Positions 12,137 through 24,111 of a DNA stretch of 64,000 bases are shown in pieces (position 1 is the first letter of the stretch; the number at the start of each line of letters is the position of its first letter). The notes beneath the pieces were generated by a model. That model worked only from the letters and a program-made list of their open reading frames with translations, was not told the origin of the DNA and made no database searches. A program made the translations under genes and the position numbers. Source of the stretch: Aporrectodea caliginosa (taxonomy: Eukaryota > Annelida > Clitellata > Crassiclitellata > Lumbricidae); contig JACEVL010000958.1 of the NCBI GenBank assembly GCA_020284085.1, positions 62,001-126,000 on the forward strand. The letters are read 5' to 3'.

Positions 12137-12815
12137 AGCTTACTTTATCTCAACATGTGAACTCAATTGCACGGAGTTGTTATTATCAGCTTCGTCAGCT
12201 TCGAGTGGTCTCTCGCTCTCTCTCTCTCATGATGCAGTTGTGGTCCTTGTCCATGCCTTTGTTACTAGTCGAATTGACCACTGTTCCTCACTACTTGCTG
12301 GCCTTCCCCCTTGGTGTTTTGGGGCGACTAGATCGGTTCTACGCTCGGCTGCTCGGCTTATTGGACGGCTTCCTAAGTACTCTCCTGTCTCTGCATACAT
12401 GCGTGATGTGTTGCATTGGCTGCCTGTGTCTCAGCGGATCTCATATCGCATTGCTGCTCTGGTTTCTCGTTGTGTTCTTGGCTGCGCTCCATCTTACTTG
12501 CGTGATCTTTGCCGCCCAGTGTCTGATGTTCCAAGCGTCGGGTGCTTCGCTCTGCGACGAGGGGTGAGTTCCTTGTTCCACGGGCTCGCTTGGCTATTAG
12601 GCAGCGCCGTGCTTTCTCGGTTGTTGGCCCTTCCACCTGGAATGACCTACCACTTAAGCTTCGTTTTTACTTGTAAGCCATCTGACAGGGTTCTACAAGT
12701 CCCTCAAGTCTTTTTTCTTTAGTCGTGGCTGGGCCGGGAGCACTCCTGAGTAGTTTCTTGAAGGGGCGCTACATAAATGCTCTGAATGAATGAATGAATG
12801 AATGAATGAATGAAT
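12137..12815 (+). mobile_element. CR1/L2-like LINE 3' end
   Basis: Across two frames the plus strand reads as the C-terminal part of a non-LTR RT protein: [38 protein letters not shown] and [20 protein letters not shown]. Frameshifts follow. It ends with the GAGTAG...GGGGCGCTACATAAAT tail and TGAA repeats. The 5' part is absent, as is usual for LINE insertions. Confidence 0.85.
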
Positions 12816-12829
12816 TGTTTATTTAAAAA

Positions 12830-14090
12830 ATATGTTATAATTTTATACAATGTAATGCATGCTCGCGTGTTAGATGCAAACAAATGTTACTTCCTTATTT
12901 ACTTAGTGGCAGAACCAGCGAAAGCATTATGGATAGCTTGAATTCGGCTTATCTGCGTAGTGTCTGTATTCAGGAACAGTGAATTTTAGTAGTTTATCTT
13001 AGCATGTGTTTCGGATGAATTGATCATGCATAGAAGCCTTCATGCATCAGGTCTCATTCAATTTGTATCCAAAAGAGTTAAGGGCATTCGTGCTGTCCTA
13101 GAATACGTGTAAGAGTAAAGTAAGTATATCCTTTATTGCACCAATTGCTAACCGCATTTTGGTTTACATTCCACAATGGCCTATAATAAAAAATGTTACA
13201 TTTTAATTTCTAGTGTTTTCCAAACTGTTCTGTGTACAGGGCTTTGGTCAAGAGTAAAGCATCCTAATAATAAATGTTTTATGGGCCAAACTGTCAGCAG
13301 CAGGTATAACTCTGTTACGAGCACGAGGACGCATAGAGTATATAGCTGGTTTTTCCGGGGGTAAGACACGTACAATATTATTTGAAAATGGTGTAGGCTA
13401 TGCCTAGCTGAACAATCCACTTACCGGTGATTCCTGTAGTTACGAGAATAAACCAACAAACCAGAATTAGATCTATTCCAGCGTATTTGATCATTTTGCA
13501 CATTTTATGGTTATTTAGAATGCCAAAGTTACTGACTGTGCATCTCCGCTTTGACTGAACATACATTTAGTTCGCATATAAACGCAAATTCACTTCAACT
13601 GGCTCTACAATTCATTCAGTTGAAGCAATCCATCGCTGAAGCACGACTAACGTCTGAATGCGGAAGCTTCCACTTGAATTATATTCGTGACCTTGGGTAA
13701 GACAAACATTAGGCCTGGTTTATCCATTGGCTGTCACAGCAAGCGCAAGCTTTTTACACTATGCTATAAGGACTACTCGAAGTTGGTCCACTGCAGCAAA
13801 AACATGGATCTGAACCAGGAAGTTTTTTGGCGAGACACACGGATGTCAAAAGACCAATAGGCCCTATTGAACATTTAGACGTAAAGTTTACTTTAAAACT
13901 GATTTTAACTTAGCTATAGGCCCTAGTTCTAGTTTTAGTTCAGCATTTATTTTAAAATTGCTGCAATTAGACTCTAAGTTTTACAAATGCAGGCCTCAGT
14001 TAAAATTTCCTCCCAGAAACAAGCCTAAAGGCTTGAATCTAGAAAAGGTTGAAATCCATAAAAGAACAACTTAATTAGTCTTATTAATTT
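12830..14090. other. No gene seen
   Basis: Only short unsupported frames. I see nothing with splice signals and protein similarity. Confidence 0.45.
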
Positions 14091-14096
14091 CATTCC

Positions 14097-14147
14097 TACT
14101 CGTCGGATGTTATCATAATTAGTAATTATGATAACATCCGACGAGTA
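14097..14147. repeat. Perfect 51-bp palindrome
   Basis: Two 25-base arms (TACTCGTCGGATGTTATCAT...) are perfect reverse complements around one G at 14122. With a few mismatches the symmetry continues about 10 bases further on each side (AATTTC-TT motif). It is not linked to a gene or terminator. It could be the remains of a palindromic MITE. Confidence 0.95.
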
Positions 14148-14149
14148 AG

Positions 14150-15440
14150 AACGAAATTATGCAAGTATGATAACTAAATGAAAGCTAAATATCGATGATG
14201 ACTAAATCTAAAAAAGTTAGTTTTAGTTGCAGGCTGGACGTTTCGCAAAGTGCAAAATTACTTGCACTGATGATCAAATCCGTTCCAACAACTTAACGAC
14301 ATGAAATACGAAAAAACCACTGCGTGCGTTGTAATGACTTTTGGTCACAGTAGTTCCAAGGACCTAAGGATCTTGTGGAATCCTGGTGGCTTCTCGATTA
14401 CCATAACTATCATCATTGTCTTTGCTGCACTAATTTAGACGTCTGCGGCAGTTTTTATTAGCAGCTAGATTATTTGTTCCTTATCCTCAGTCCAATAAGC
14501 TCTCTGAGCTATTGCATGGCTAACAGAGCTGTGAAAATGGCTTTTGATGTGGTGTCATCATATATAGCATCCTTGTAATGGATAGTCCAGTTCTTAACTG
14601 GTCGCATGATTTTGTTAAAATTTTCTTCGTCGTTCTTTTTTCTGTTTCGTTCTACACCGCCTTTTATTTTCGTTTGTATGTGGTTTAATTTTTTAAATGT
14701 TCTGTTTTCCTTTTAGTTTTTGTGAACGAATAGCAAATCGTTTTCCTTTTAGTTTTCGTTACAAAAATAACACTGCTACAATATGATGCTAGCATACGCT
14801 GTATTTGTTGGATGTATGACAGAGCAGAAAAAGGCGCTATAGAAACCGAGACAATATGGAATCAGAAGAAGGAATAAGGCAGCTGGTCAAATGCATTAAC
14901 TCACTGAAAGTGGTGCAGGGTAGATTATTTTTAGACTGTGTCTGAGGCGATGTACACTTCAGAAACTGCAGACCAGTCATCGAGGCTTAAGGCAGGGAGA
15001 TGCCAGAAGGCTACGCTACCCAGGATCGTGGTTGCTAGGGATTGATGCACTGTAGCAGTCCAGACAATAAAGGAAAGTAAAAATAGATTCAGTCTAACTG
15101 ACCAAAGTAGATAGCCACTGTCCGACGAAATAGGTATGGAGTATGAGTCAGGGAGGAATAGATGAGCCGAGTGCAGGTAGGGGCCATAGAGTGAAATTAA
15201 TATAAGGTAGAATGTTCTGAAAGGAGAATTCGATCAGTCAAGGAGGAAGCGAGGAGCTGAAGAGAGGAGCGGTCAACAAGACGCTGGAGAAGACGAGATA
15301 GGAGATGGAAGAAGATCCGAAGGAAGATTTAGAACAGTGGAAAGAATTAGGAACGACGAGAATCGACGGATCTTAAGTTAAGTAAAGGGTTTAATTATTA
15401 TTATTATTTTTTTTACCCGAGGTATCTATAATCCCTCAGG
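14150..15440. other. No gene seen
   Basis: The stretch 14820-15380 is purine-rich with GAGG/GAAG words on the plus strand, and no frame of interest. No repeat family is recognised. Confidence 0.4.
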
Positions 15441-15449
15441 TGTAAGATA

Positions 15450-15670
15450 TTAATAAGCAATGTTTACTCTGGAGTGGCCATCCTTGTCAAGATCTGGAAG
15501 AACAAAAGTGCTGTGGAACGCAACAGCGTTGAAACGTTGGATTACCACGGACAGGCGCTGGAACAAGAAACTGGTTTCTCTTGGGTCGCCCGAAATTTGG
15601 CCCAAGAGAACAAGAAAGGCCAGTCCCTTGGCGTTAAGTGGTCCCATGGTTTCAAAAGCCAATGGGACAA
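15450..15670 (-). mobile_element. Possible retroelement-derived fragment
   Basis: The minus frame reads SGDPRETSFLFQRLSVVIQR and FNAVAFHSTF. I remember near-identical strings from repeated, retroelement-associated proteins in other invertebrates. No catalytic motif is visible and the frame is short. Confidence 0.35.
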
Positions 15671-15683
15671 AGTTACGATTGCA

Positions 15684-15712
15684 TCAGTTGGCTGATGCAA
15701 TCAGCCAACTGA
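15684..15712. repeat. Perfect hairpin beside a microsatellite
   Basis: TCAGTTGGCTGAT and ATCAGCCAACTGA are perfect 13-base arms around a 3-base loop. The hairpin ends a few bases before the TAT tract. Confidence 0.85.
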
Positions 15713-15715
15713 TTA

Positions 15716-15836
<121 letters not shown>

Positions 15837-15839
15837 TAC

Positions 15840-17572
15840 TGTCTGTTACTATTATTATTAACATCGTAATATTCATCATCATTGCTAACCTCATATTTAC
15901 CGAGTTGCTCTTATGACGTTGAACAGTTCCCTTGTAACTTTTCATAGTTGGTGTGAAAATTATTATAATAAATCATTTAATCTGTATTCTGATTATAAAT
16001 AATTAATTAATCTAATCTCTAGCGGTGCCTTAGATGTTTGCCGGAGATAAACTAAACATCAAGTGTGCCGCAGGGTTGCAGTCTCTGTCGGATCCTGTAT
16101 ATATTATAGCTAAGTACACAACCAACAGTTGTTATCGCACCATCATGTCTCATGCCAAATTATCAAATGTTCACAAGGTTCATATAATTGAACTTCTGAA
16201 ATAAGTCTAGCGTGGCTAGCTGATGTGTGTTGGATGTAACGTAGTAGGAGAGGGTATAGCTAGCCAACATGTAAAGTAGTTAACGCTCGTCTAATGTAAT
16301 AGAAGCAAGAGAGACTCAGTGGAGTAGTGTTAAGGATGAACAAAAGAGGCCCAAGAACAAATCCTCGAGGAAATACAACTTAATGAAAGGATACGATGGA
16401 GATGATGTTTCTGGCATTTTAACGGATATTTAAATGACCAACATTTAAACAGTTAAACTTACAGGCCTTTCTCAGTGCTATTATAACGGCCAGCCTTCTA
16501 CATTACGTTGTTACACGTGTGTAATTTAATGTAATCCTGCACTGGTTGTGCGGTGTGTCTGTCGAAGATAGTCTGAACATCAAATGTGCAGCGGGGCTGC
16601 ATTTATAGTTATGTCGCATCCTGTATGTGTAACGGTTAAACAGTGTTTCAGTTGTCACTTAGAAGAAGAGCCAGAGGTGTTGAACCCCTGACCTCCATGA
16701 CAATTAAAACACTGCAGCTGTGTACACAGCCTTCAATATAATTATTTTCGCCCCCTCATAAATTCCTACCAATTTATTGAATTTACATATTTATAGGCTA
16801 TAATTGCACCTCTCAAGCAAGGACATTAAACTAGCCAAAATGTTCCATAAATAATGCCATCTTGGTTGCCACACCTACTTTTAGCGGGCAAAATTGTGCC
16901 ATGATTTTGCATGCAGTTGTTTCGTGCAAAATTATAGACATAAACTTTGAGCATGTTACTTCCTCAGTCCACAATATTAGGTCAAGGTTGGAGCACGGTA
17001 GGCGATGAGTGAAAGCACTCGACCTGTAGCGTGAAGTCAACCAATTTGAATCTCCCCTGAGACGGTTACGGTGTATGGGCTCTACTGGGCAAGTCCATCA
17101 CACACAAATATTCAGCGTCATCGACTGATGTCTAGTGATTAGTGGCGTTTAATACGTGTAGAAAATAATAACGACTGCAACATTGTCACTGTGGCCTAAA
17201 TAGCTTCTGATATTTCTAGTTCAGGTAAGCCCCAGATAACAGAGGTGTCTTGGTTCTGATATATTAGCATCTATGCTATTCAGGTTCATGAATGCAACTT
17301 GAATGTTACCTACGACTTAAATAGCGACGTTATGCTTTAAAAATCAGACAATTATTTCCGACGCTTTTATCCGCTACGAAAGACCGCTTTGAGGTAAAGA
17401 CTGACGATCCCTTCCGACCCAACTCCGGCTAAAGAGAACAGTCCTTAGGTTAGAGTAGAACGTGGCCGCAAGGAGTCTAGGAATTTTGTATGTATGCATA
17501 TAATATATACGCATTTATGTATGCATCTATGTTTGTTGGTATGCATATATTTGGGTATATACTGTATTCATT
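15840..17572. other. Intergenic; repeat fragments only
   Basis: Two related blocks share the words ACATCAA-TGTGC-GC-GGG and GTCGGATCCTGTAT-like text (about 16030-16105 and 16560-16640). The end of the stretch, 16860-17110, holds a SINE-like fragment listed separately. No gene is visible. Confidence 0.4.
16860..17110 (+). repeat. tRNA-like SINE fragment, copy 1
   Basis: This block resembles 19565-19850. Both hold TTTTAGC-GGCAAAATT, then GGTAG(C/G)CGATG as a tRNA-head-like start, AATTTGAATCTCC as a decayed box B, and a GAGACGGT...GGGC-AGTCC body. It is an old tRNA-derived SINE different from the GGGGCGCGGTGG family. Confidence 0.55.
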
Positions 17573-17953
17573 CATTCATTACTAGAATTTGTATAGCGCC
17601 TCTTCAAGGGAACTACTCAGAGGCGCTCCCAACCCAAGCGCGGCCAAATAGGATCATTTTTAGTTGAGAGAGAAGGGGTTCTAGGAAGGGAACGGAGTGT
17701 CAGAGGGAGGCCATTCCAGGTCGAGGGGCCAATCACAGAGAAAGCACGGCTCTGCCTGGTGGAGGTACGAGAAAAAGGGACAGAGAGAAAACACTGTTCA
17801 GCTGAACGGAGGGAGCGTGAGCCTCGAACACTAAGGGTGGGGCTACAAAGCTCAGTAAGGTATGCAGGAGCGAGACCCATCAGGCAGCGCCAAACTAAGG
17901 CAGCTACCCTATATTCGATACGCTGCCTAAGCGGGAGCCAGTGAAGAATGTCA
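17573..17953 (-). mobile_element. CR1/L2-like LINE 3' part (split by hAT)
   Basis: On the minus strand it reads RDILHWLPLRQRIEYRVAAL, then LAPAYLTELCSP and RAFSVIGPSTWNGLPLTLR, typical of the C-terminus of CR1/L2 RT proteins. The 3' tail (AGGCGCTATACAAATTC and TGAA units) lies at about 17573-17630. It continues at 19226 beyond an inserted DNA transposon; the protein breaks at SSYM|RD. Confidence 0.9.
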
Positions 17954-17961
17954 CGCATATA

Positions 17962-19217
17962 CAGGGCCGTTTTAAGGTCGTCGTAGGCCCTAGGCACTCT
18001 TGCATTCGTAGGCCCCAACTGCCTGTTCTTAAATTAAAAGCGAGTTAATGCGGGAAACAGTGATGGGTAACTAATTAATTAGAAATTAATTAATTAGCTA
18101 ATTAATTAGATTGGTAGCTAAATTCTAATTCTAATTAATTAGTAACAAAAATGTTGCTAATTCTAATTAAATTACAAATTAAAAGTTGTCTAAATCTAAT
18201 TAAAATTCCATAATTAGCTTCATAAAGTCTAGTTACCTTGCCTATATATTTCTTTACTTACTTTTTGCTCGATGCTTCCATGTGACTAATAAACATCAAC
18301 CAAGCACTTGAGTTTTTAGTTTTTTATGATATCTTTCAAGGAAGAATTGCCTTTTGTTATGAGATGTGTTTATGAAAAATTTCAGTAGAGCCTACATAAA
18401 AGAATCCAACAGTAAAGTAAAATTAATTGGAAAGTGTCTGTTTTAGCAATTACATTCTAAGCTTCTAGTAAGAAAATAATATGAGATTTCTTAGCGTTTT
18501 CCAGCTGCATCTGAAACATTATGTTGTAAGAATTTGCTTTTGCAAGATTTGTTACAAATGAGCAAAGAAAGCTCGAAGACAATACTCTAGAACTCATGAT
18601 AATTCCAATGTGCAAGTCCGATCTCAAATAAATATAAATATGTTCCACAGCAATAAGAAGAAATTGGATAAAGATCATTGAAATTTGAGTTTCATCATAA
18701 TCTGAAATATTTGCCTAATAGATTGAACGCTTAACTGGCAAAAGAAAATTTTTAGTCGTTTGTATTCTGACGCCAGCAACTAATTCTAGTTAATTAGTTC
18801 AGCGTTAATTCTAATTCTAATTGGTTAGTTATCCCAAAAATGGTAATGCTAATCCTAATTTGAAATTCGAAGTAATGTAATTCTAATTAATTTGTTAAGA
18901 GACACTACCCATCACTGTAACGTGAAATGACATTAATTGAAGACGTTATGTGATCTTGCTAATGCAAATTAAGAGCCGTAATTAAAAAGTTCACATTGCT
19001 GTTGCACAGCGTAACTTAACTTTTTATTAATCAGCATAAAAGTTAACTTGTTTCAGTACAATTATAAAAATTTTTAAATAGAATTTGAAATTTCTCATTT
19101 TCGTGTCAAATTCAACCATTAAAATTATTTTTCAATATATCATTTTCAGACTTTCGTGGGCCCCTAAAAGTTCGTGTGCCCTAGGCAGGGTAAGGCCTAG
19201 TGGATAAAACGGTGCTG
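17962..19217. mobile_element. Non-autonomous hAT transposon (outer)
   Basis: The ends are CAGGGCCGTTTTA and the complement of CAGCACCGTTTTA, flanked by a perfect 8-bp target duplication CGCATATA (17954-17961 and 19218-19225). This is the hallmark of hAT insertion. It sits inside a LINE reading frame. No transposase is visible. A second TIR element occupies its middle. Confidence 0.93.
18058..18917. mobile_element. hAT-like element nested in the outer hAT
   Basis: Both ends carry the perfect 12-bp terminal inverted repeat CAGTGATGGGTA. Subterminal zones are rich in TAATTAATTAG/TCTAATT motifs, repeated in inverse order at the other end. No transposase is visible. A clean 8-bp target duplication is not evident, so the superfamily call rests on the terminus. 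Confidence 0.8.
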
Positions 19218-19225
19218 CGCATATA

Positions 19226-19560
19226 GCTGGAGATGTGGTCGAATTTGGGTATGCGGTCAATAAGGCGGGCTGCAGAGCGTAAGACGCGAACCATACAGCT
19301 CAGTCGGGCAGCCGGGAGGCCAACATAGAGAGAACAGCAGAAGTCAAGTCTGATAGTGACAAAAGAATGGACAAGAGTAGCAGTAGCGGTAGGACTTAGC
19401 GAGCGAGCGATAGTGCGTAGTTGGCGCAGTTGATAGTAACAAGCACGGCTGAGAGAGTGAAGGTGAGGAGCAAAGGTGAGCTCCTGATCCAGAGTAACGC
19501 CAAGGTCACGGACCACAGAGGAGAAGCGCTATAGTGTAGTAAAAGCGAATCAATGGAGTC
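19226..19560 (-). mobile_element. CR1/L2-like LINE, 5' portion of the split copy
   Basis: The frame shows VRDLGVTLDQELTFAPHLHS, ACYYQLRQLRTIARSL and RVLRSAARLIDRIPKFDHI, which is the region between RT and the C-terminal domain. It joins 17953 in frame after removal of the hAT and one target-site copy. Confidence 0.9.
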
Positions 19561-19564
19561 GAGT

Positions 19565-19850
19565 GCAGGATATACTTTTAGCAGGCAAAATTATACCAAG
19601 ATTTTGCATACAGTGGTTTCTTCCAAAATTATGAACATTAACTTGTGCCATATTAGCGTATTCATTAAACCAGAAAATTAGGTCTTTGGTGAGGCACGGT
19701 AACAGATTTTGAGTACGGTAGCCGATGGGTTAGAACACTCTGCCTGTAACGTGAAGCTTGCCAATTTGAATCTCCTCTGAGACGGTCGCTGTACAGAGGC
19801 CCTCAGCAAGTCCTTCACTCACAATTGCTCATCGATTGTCACTGGTGATG
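19565..19850 (+). repeat. tRNA-like SINE fragment, copy 2
   Basis: Homologous to 16860-17110, with the tRNA-like head (GGTAGCCGATGGGTTAG), a decayed box B, and a CAAGTCC-TTCACTCACAATTGCTCAT body that resembles the body of the GGGGCGCGGTGG SINE family. Confidence 0.6.
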
Positions 19851-20004
19851 CTTCGATCGACCTACTGGCAGGCGACGAAGCTGTGGTTGGCAGGGTAAGG
19901 CCGGGCGTGCTCCACTATCCACCATTGAGGGACTGCTGGATGGAGGCATAACGTATGATGCTTCACATAATCGACACAACTTAGTCCAAAAACGCTCAGT
20001 GTTT

Positions 20005-20540
20005 TTCAGTAGTCTAATTGAAATACATGTAATTGAATTACGTAATTGAATTACAACTTCTGTAATTGTAATTGTAATTTAATTGCATTTTGAGTCCAGT
20101 TTTGGTATTGTATTTCAATTACAATATTGCATGTAATTTGTACATGAATGAAGTGTGAATTACGAATTACTTTGATAAGGTTAATCCGGCCCATCACTTT
20201 CATTGAATAAACTGCTCTGCATCATGGCTGCATGCATGGCAGCATAATTGTCAACATAATTCTATCATTGCATCCCTCTTACAATCTTACAGCACACTTT
20301 GATAGACCCCAAGGGCAAGGGCTGGCCACCACTACCAGATTATCCATGCAGTCATGCACTTATTGTTAGCTACATTAGCTTACTGCGGCTGCCTACAGAA
20401 AACAGAGCTTCCATCTTCAGCTCCAGTGGAGCGTCTCTTTAGCACTGCTGGACAAATTGACTCACTCACCCAGGCGGAATAGACTAAGTTATGTAACAGA
20501 CTATCATTTTGAAAAACTTTGTACTCAGAAAATCAAATAA
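20005..20540 (+). pseudogene. hAT transposase C-terminal remnant
   Basis: One frame at about 20397-20500 reads PSSAPVERLFSTAGQI, the conserved dimerisation-region signature of hAT transposases. A stop follows. The stretch 20005-20180 has TGTAATTGAATTAC-type subterminal repeats common in hAT ends. The copy is dead. Confidence 0.7.
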
Positions 20541-20544
20541 ACTC

Positions 20545-21860
20545 TAACTTATATTTAATGTATCATTATTGCAAATCATATTATTTCGGATACTTGGCAA
20601 AGTATAATACAGTTGAATGCAGATTACAATTTACAGGCCATTGGGCATTGGCGCATTGGATGTTTTAGTTTAAAATAGAGTAAATCACTTTTAATATGCA
20701 ATCTGACTGCTTTGGACTATTTCACTCCTTTATTTTGATTTAACATTAAGCTAACATCTAATTCTGAGTGCAGGAGGTTCACAACTACTTCCCGACAACA
20801 AAAACCAACAAACTAGACATTTCGACTGTTACTGTTAGTACGAAGATGTAAGTCTTAGAGCCAGTTAACAAATCAAGAATCTCTCCCACAGTTGAATAAG
20901 TGATATCTTCATACTTCTTTATGGTTTAGCTCACTTTCCCTAATAGAGTTGTTGTTGTGAAAAGCATCAAATCGTGGACTGAGCTATCGTTCGAAAATTT
21001 CCTGAAGTTGACAAGGAACAGAAGCACGTGTGACGAAGTTTTCTTCCGTAGGCAGCCAAAACTCAACGAGAGGGCGGTTGAAGATTTCATAAATCAGCCA
21101 ATAGTTTATATATATGGTCTCTTTTTACCTTGGAACGGGTGTAATCGGTGTCAGGACTATTTGTTTGGCTGGCTTTTAGAGTGTTTCATTTACTATATTT
21201 AACTTGTACTTCATGCTGGATTATGACGGTATTAAAATAAATAGATAGAAGACGTGATGAATTACTTTGGCCCTGCAAACCGATTGTTTAAACTAAATTA
21301 CATTATGATTGACGAAGGACGATGAAAATGTCATCTGGAGGCCTACCAAACTTACTTTAAGCATTTATGAACAAGTACATAATCTGATCCTAACAATTCA
21401 GCATGAAGCACCAAAAACCGAAGCGTTGCACAGCAAACACAGTTCGAATATGCCATTAAAAATTAGGACGTTATTAGAAAATTAAAATACTGAAAGTCAA
21501 GTGTGAAAGCAAGTGGCAAATAATAATAAATTTAATTATTAATTTGAGGAGAGTCCACATTTAAACAGCTAGTATCACATAGTATTAAAATAAAGCCTTA
21601 AATTTCTCACTAATTCTGACGGTAGCCTACTAAGTACAAATTTAAATACTGGAATTCGTTTGAAAGTCAGTGGTAAATTGTATGAAACAACAAGGCTCTA
21701 AGATATACCTCTAACAGCAATCCTACTGTGAAGCATCAGTTATAGCTACCTCTGAGGTCATAAAATTGTGCAAGGCCGATGATAACACACTTATCCAATT
21801 CAAGAATATTTAAGAATAATGGCTTTTACACATAATAATATTTTTTTAAATTTTATTTAT
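20545..21860. other. No gene seen
   Basis: A+T-rich sequence. A short frame at 20957-21202 has no recognisable motif and no splice support. Confidence 0.4.
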
Positions 21861-21869
21861 TTTTCAAAA

Positions 21870-21925
21870 ATTTAATATAGCGCCCCTTCAAGATTACTAC
21901 TCAGAGGCGCTCACTGCGCTAATCT
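21870..21925 (-). mobile_element. LINE/SINE 3' tail fragment
   Basis: AATATAGCGCCCCTTCAAG followed by ACTCAGAGGCGCTC is the reverse complement of the common 3' tail. Nothing else of the element is recognisable. Confidence 0.6.
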
Positions 21926-22244
21926 AAATCATGTTAGAGTCAATATGACCATACAGTCAGTCAAAAACGAACACAGCTCGAATACAGATGACTAGAAGAG
22001 TCACCACTGGTAAGGTCTCGTAAACACTAAGCGCAAGTCAGCGGCTTCTCATCCAGAGCTGATGGTTGGCACGTTATCGAATTTCCTGGTCGCCTTAGCT
22101 TCGAAGAAGAGGAATGACGACAGACGACGAGGGTCGCAATTCGCGCACCTCGACATCATAGCAGTTCCTCTCAGACGGTAGATGGCGTTGCGTCTGGGCA
22201 TCCCTCTGGATTTGGATCTGCAGAAGACGACATTCGTAGTAGCC

Positions 22245-22305
22245 AGCAAAATTTAATGGTCGAATAGTAAGCGACATTCGTAGTAGCCAGCAAATGGTCG
22301 AATAG
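22245..22305. repeat. Short tandem duplication
   Basis: GCGACATTCGTAGTAGCCAG and ATGGTCGAATAGT occur twice within about 80 bases, differing by a small insertion. Confidence 0.75.
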
Positions 22306-22631
22306 TGTCCCCGATGGAGAACTGTGGGCGCCAAAACCGAAGGCTTTGTTGTTCAGGTAACAACCTGAAACCCCTCGGCGGGCGAAACCATTCTTCCGAT
22401 CAATTACGAACGCTTGGCTTCGGTGGTAAGCGTCCGAAAATCGTCCAAACAAGAGCCGTCCATAAATGACGTCACATTATTTAGGCACTTCGTTGAAGAC
22501 ATAAAATTGAGCTCCAACCCTGTTCACAGTTTAGGCATTAGGCTTCTCACTAAGCTGTACAGTTCACAGCTGCATAATCATATTACGTTCCACAAGTCTG
22601 GACCCCTCCCCTCTGGACATGACGCCATTTC

Positions 22632-22830
22632 TAAGACCGTATTAGTCTTAATTTAAAACACTGAGAAAAGCTCACAACCTAACAGCAGCCGGATAACCTA
22701 CTCTCTGCCAAAATCCCGATGGCACTGCTCCTAAGAGCGTTTTAGACATAATTTAAATATCGAGAAAAGCTCACAACCTAGCAGCAACCGGATAACCTAC
22801 TCTCTGACAAAATCCCGATGGCCCTTAATC
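22632..22830. repeat. Tandem duplication, unit about 98 bp
   Basis: The unit contains GAGAAAAGCTCACAACCTA, GGATAACCTACTCTCTG and AAAATCCCGATGGC. Two copies lie head to tail with about 10 percent divergence. Confidence 0.85.
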
Positions 22831-24111
22831 TTCTTAAAGGCAATACATACTTATTTTAACTGGTTTTAATCAAGCACTGCCTACATGGGCTGGATATCTT
22901 ACAAATGCGCAGATTCTAGAATTTAGGTCTATGTTCCCAAACGCCGTCTGCCCGCTAATATTCCTCAAGAAACAGAGAAATCGGTGAATACGAATGCTCT
23001 AGATCAGCGCTTCCCAAACTTTTCAGTGTCACGGACCGGAAGGAATTTTCTCACTGGGCCGGAGGGTCGGTGCCCAATTTCTTAATTATTTCTCTTGTTC
23101 GATCACCTAGATTTTTCAAAATATGTATTAAAATCAATTTAAATGCATGTTTAGCCACTTCCATAACTCTATTGTCCTTTAAATGCTAACCTAATAAGTG
23201 TTTTGTTACGACTTTTAAAAATATAATAGGCGTAGCTGTTATATATTAGATCTGTTTAAAGACACTGTGTGATAAACAAAGATCATTAGCGTCGCCTCTC
23301 CTTTATCCAGGCTTGGGACTGGCATCCAGAGTGCAATTGGCGGAGTGTTACTTGAATGTGACTTAATTATGTTTATTGCAACATTTAATTAAAGAAAAAT
23401 AAAAATATAAAACAAATCTTGGAATTTGGTGTAAAATTGTTTAATAACACTGGAAGGAGCGGATGTTGTTTGAAACCGTAATAAATGTAAGTACAGCTTT
23501 AAGTCTAAAAAAGTGTTAACATGTCAATGATAGTTGAACTAAAATCATATTCAGCAACAGTGACTAACAGTCACTAACTAGTGCGAATGATGGGAATGTT
23601 CACAAGCTCATCAAGTCGTGGCTCGATTGTGTACAGTGCTACACGCAAAAGAGAACGAAAATCCAAACTGTTCTTTACTTTATCTTAATAATGCTTATGA
23701 ACGAAAACATTCATTTATTCGGAGAACAAATTTTCTAAATTTATATGAAAAATATGGTGGAACAATTTCTGGATTCTGAGACAATTTGACTAGTTCTTGA
23801 CTTACTTATGGACATTGGGCACATTTAACAAAGTAATACAGTATATCGCAAGGACTTGCCCTTTAAGGGCAAGGACAGTATATATCCAAGTAAATATTGG
23901 ACAAACTGAACATACACGAAGCTTAGAAGTAGAAGTCATTATATAATTTTCCCTGATTAATATGCGTTGCACATTCAGAACAGTTATGGCGCAAATGTCT
24001 GTTTAGAAAATAGTTAAACTAAAAATGCTAAATACTTCGACATACACACGTGATAATCGTACGATTAAACTTCTATTCTAAATACATATTCTTGCTATAA
24101 TGATTGCATAT
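22831..24111. other. 3' flank of the receptor gene; one hAT terminus
   Basis: At about 23011 the sequence CAGCGCTTCCCAAACTTTT resembles a hAT end, but no partner end was found. The part nearest 24111 is the likely 3' UTR of the minus-strand gene. Confidence 0.4.
23714..23719 (-). terminator. Possible poly(A) signal of the WSC/EGF gene
   Basis: The first AATAAA hexamer found on the minus strand after the stop codon at 24112, giving a 3' UTR of about 400 bases. Confidence 0.3.

Noticed and set aside
22049..22452. Overlapping minus frames near 22.1-22.4 kb
   Set aside because: They cross a local tandem duplication and match no known family.
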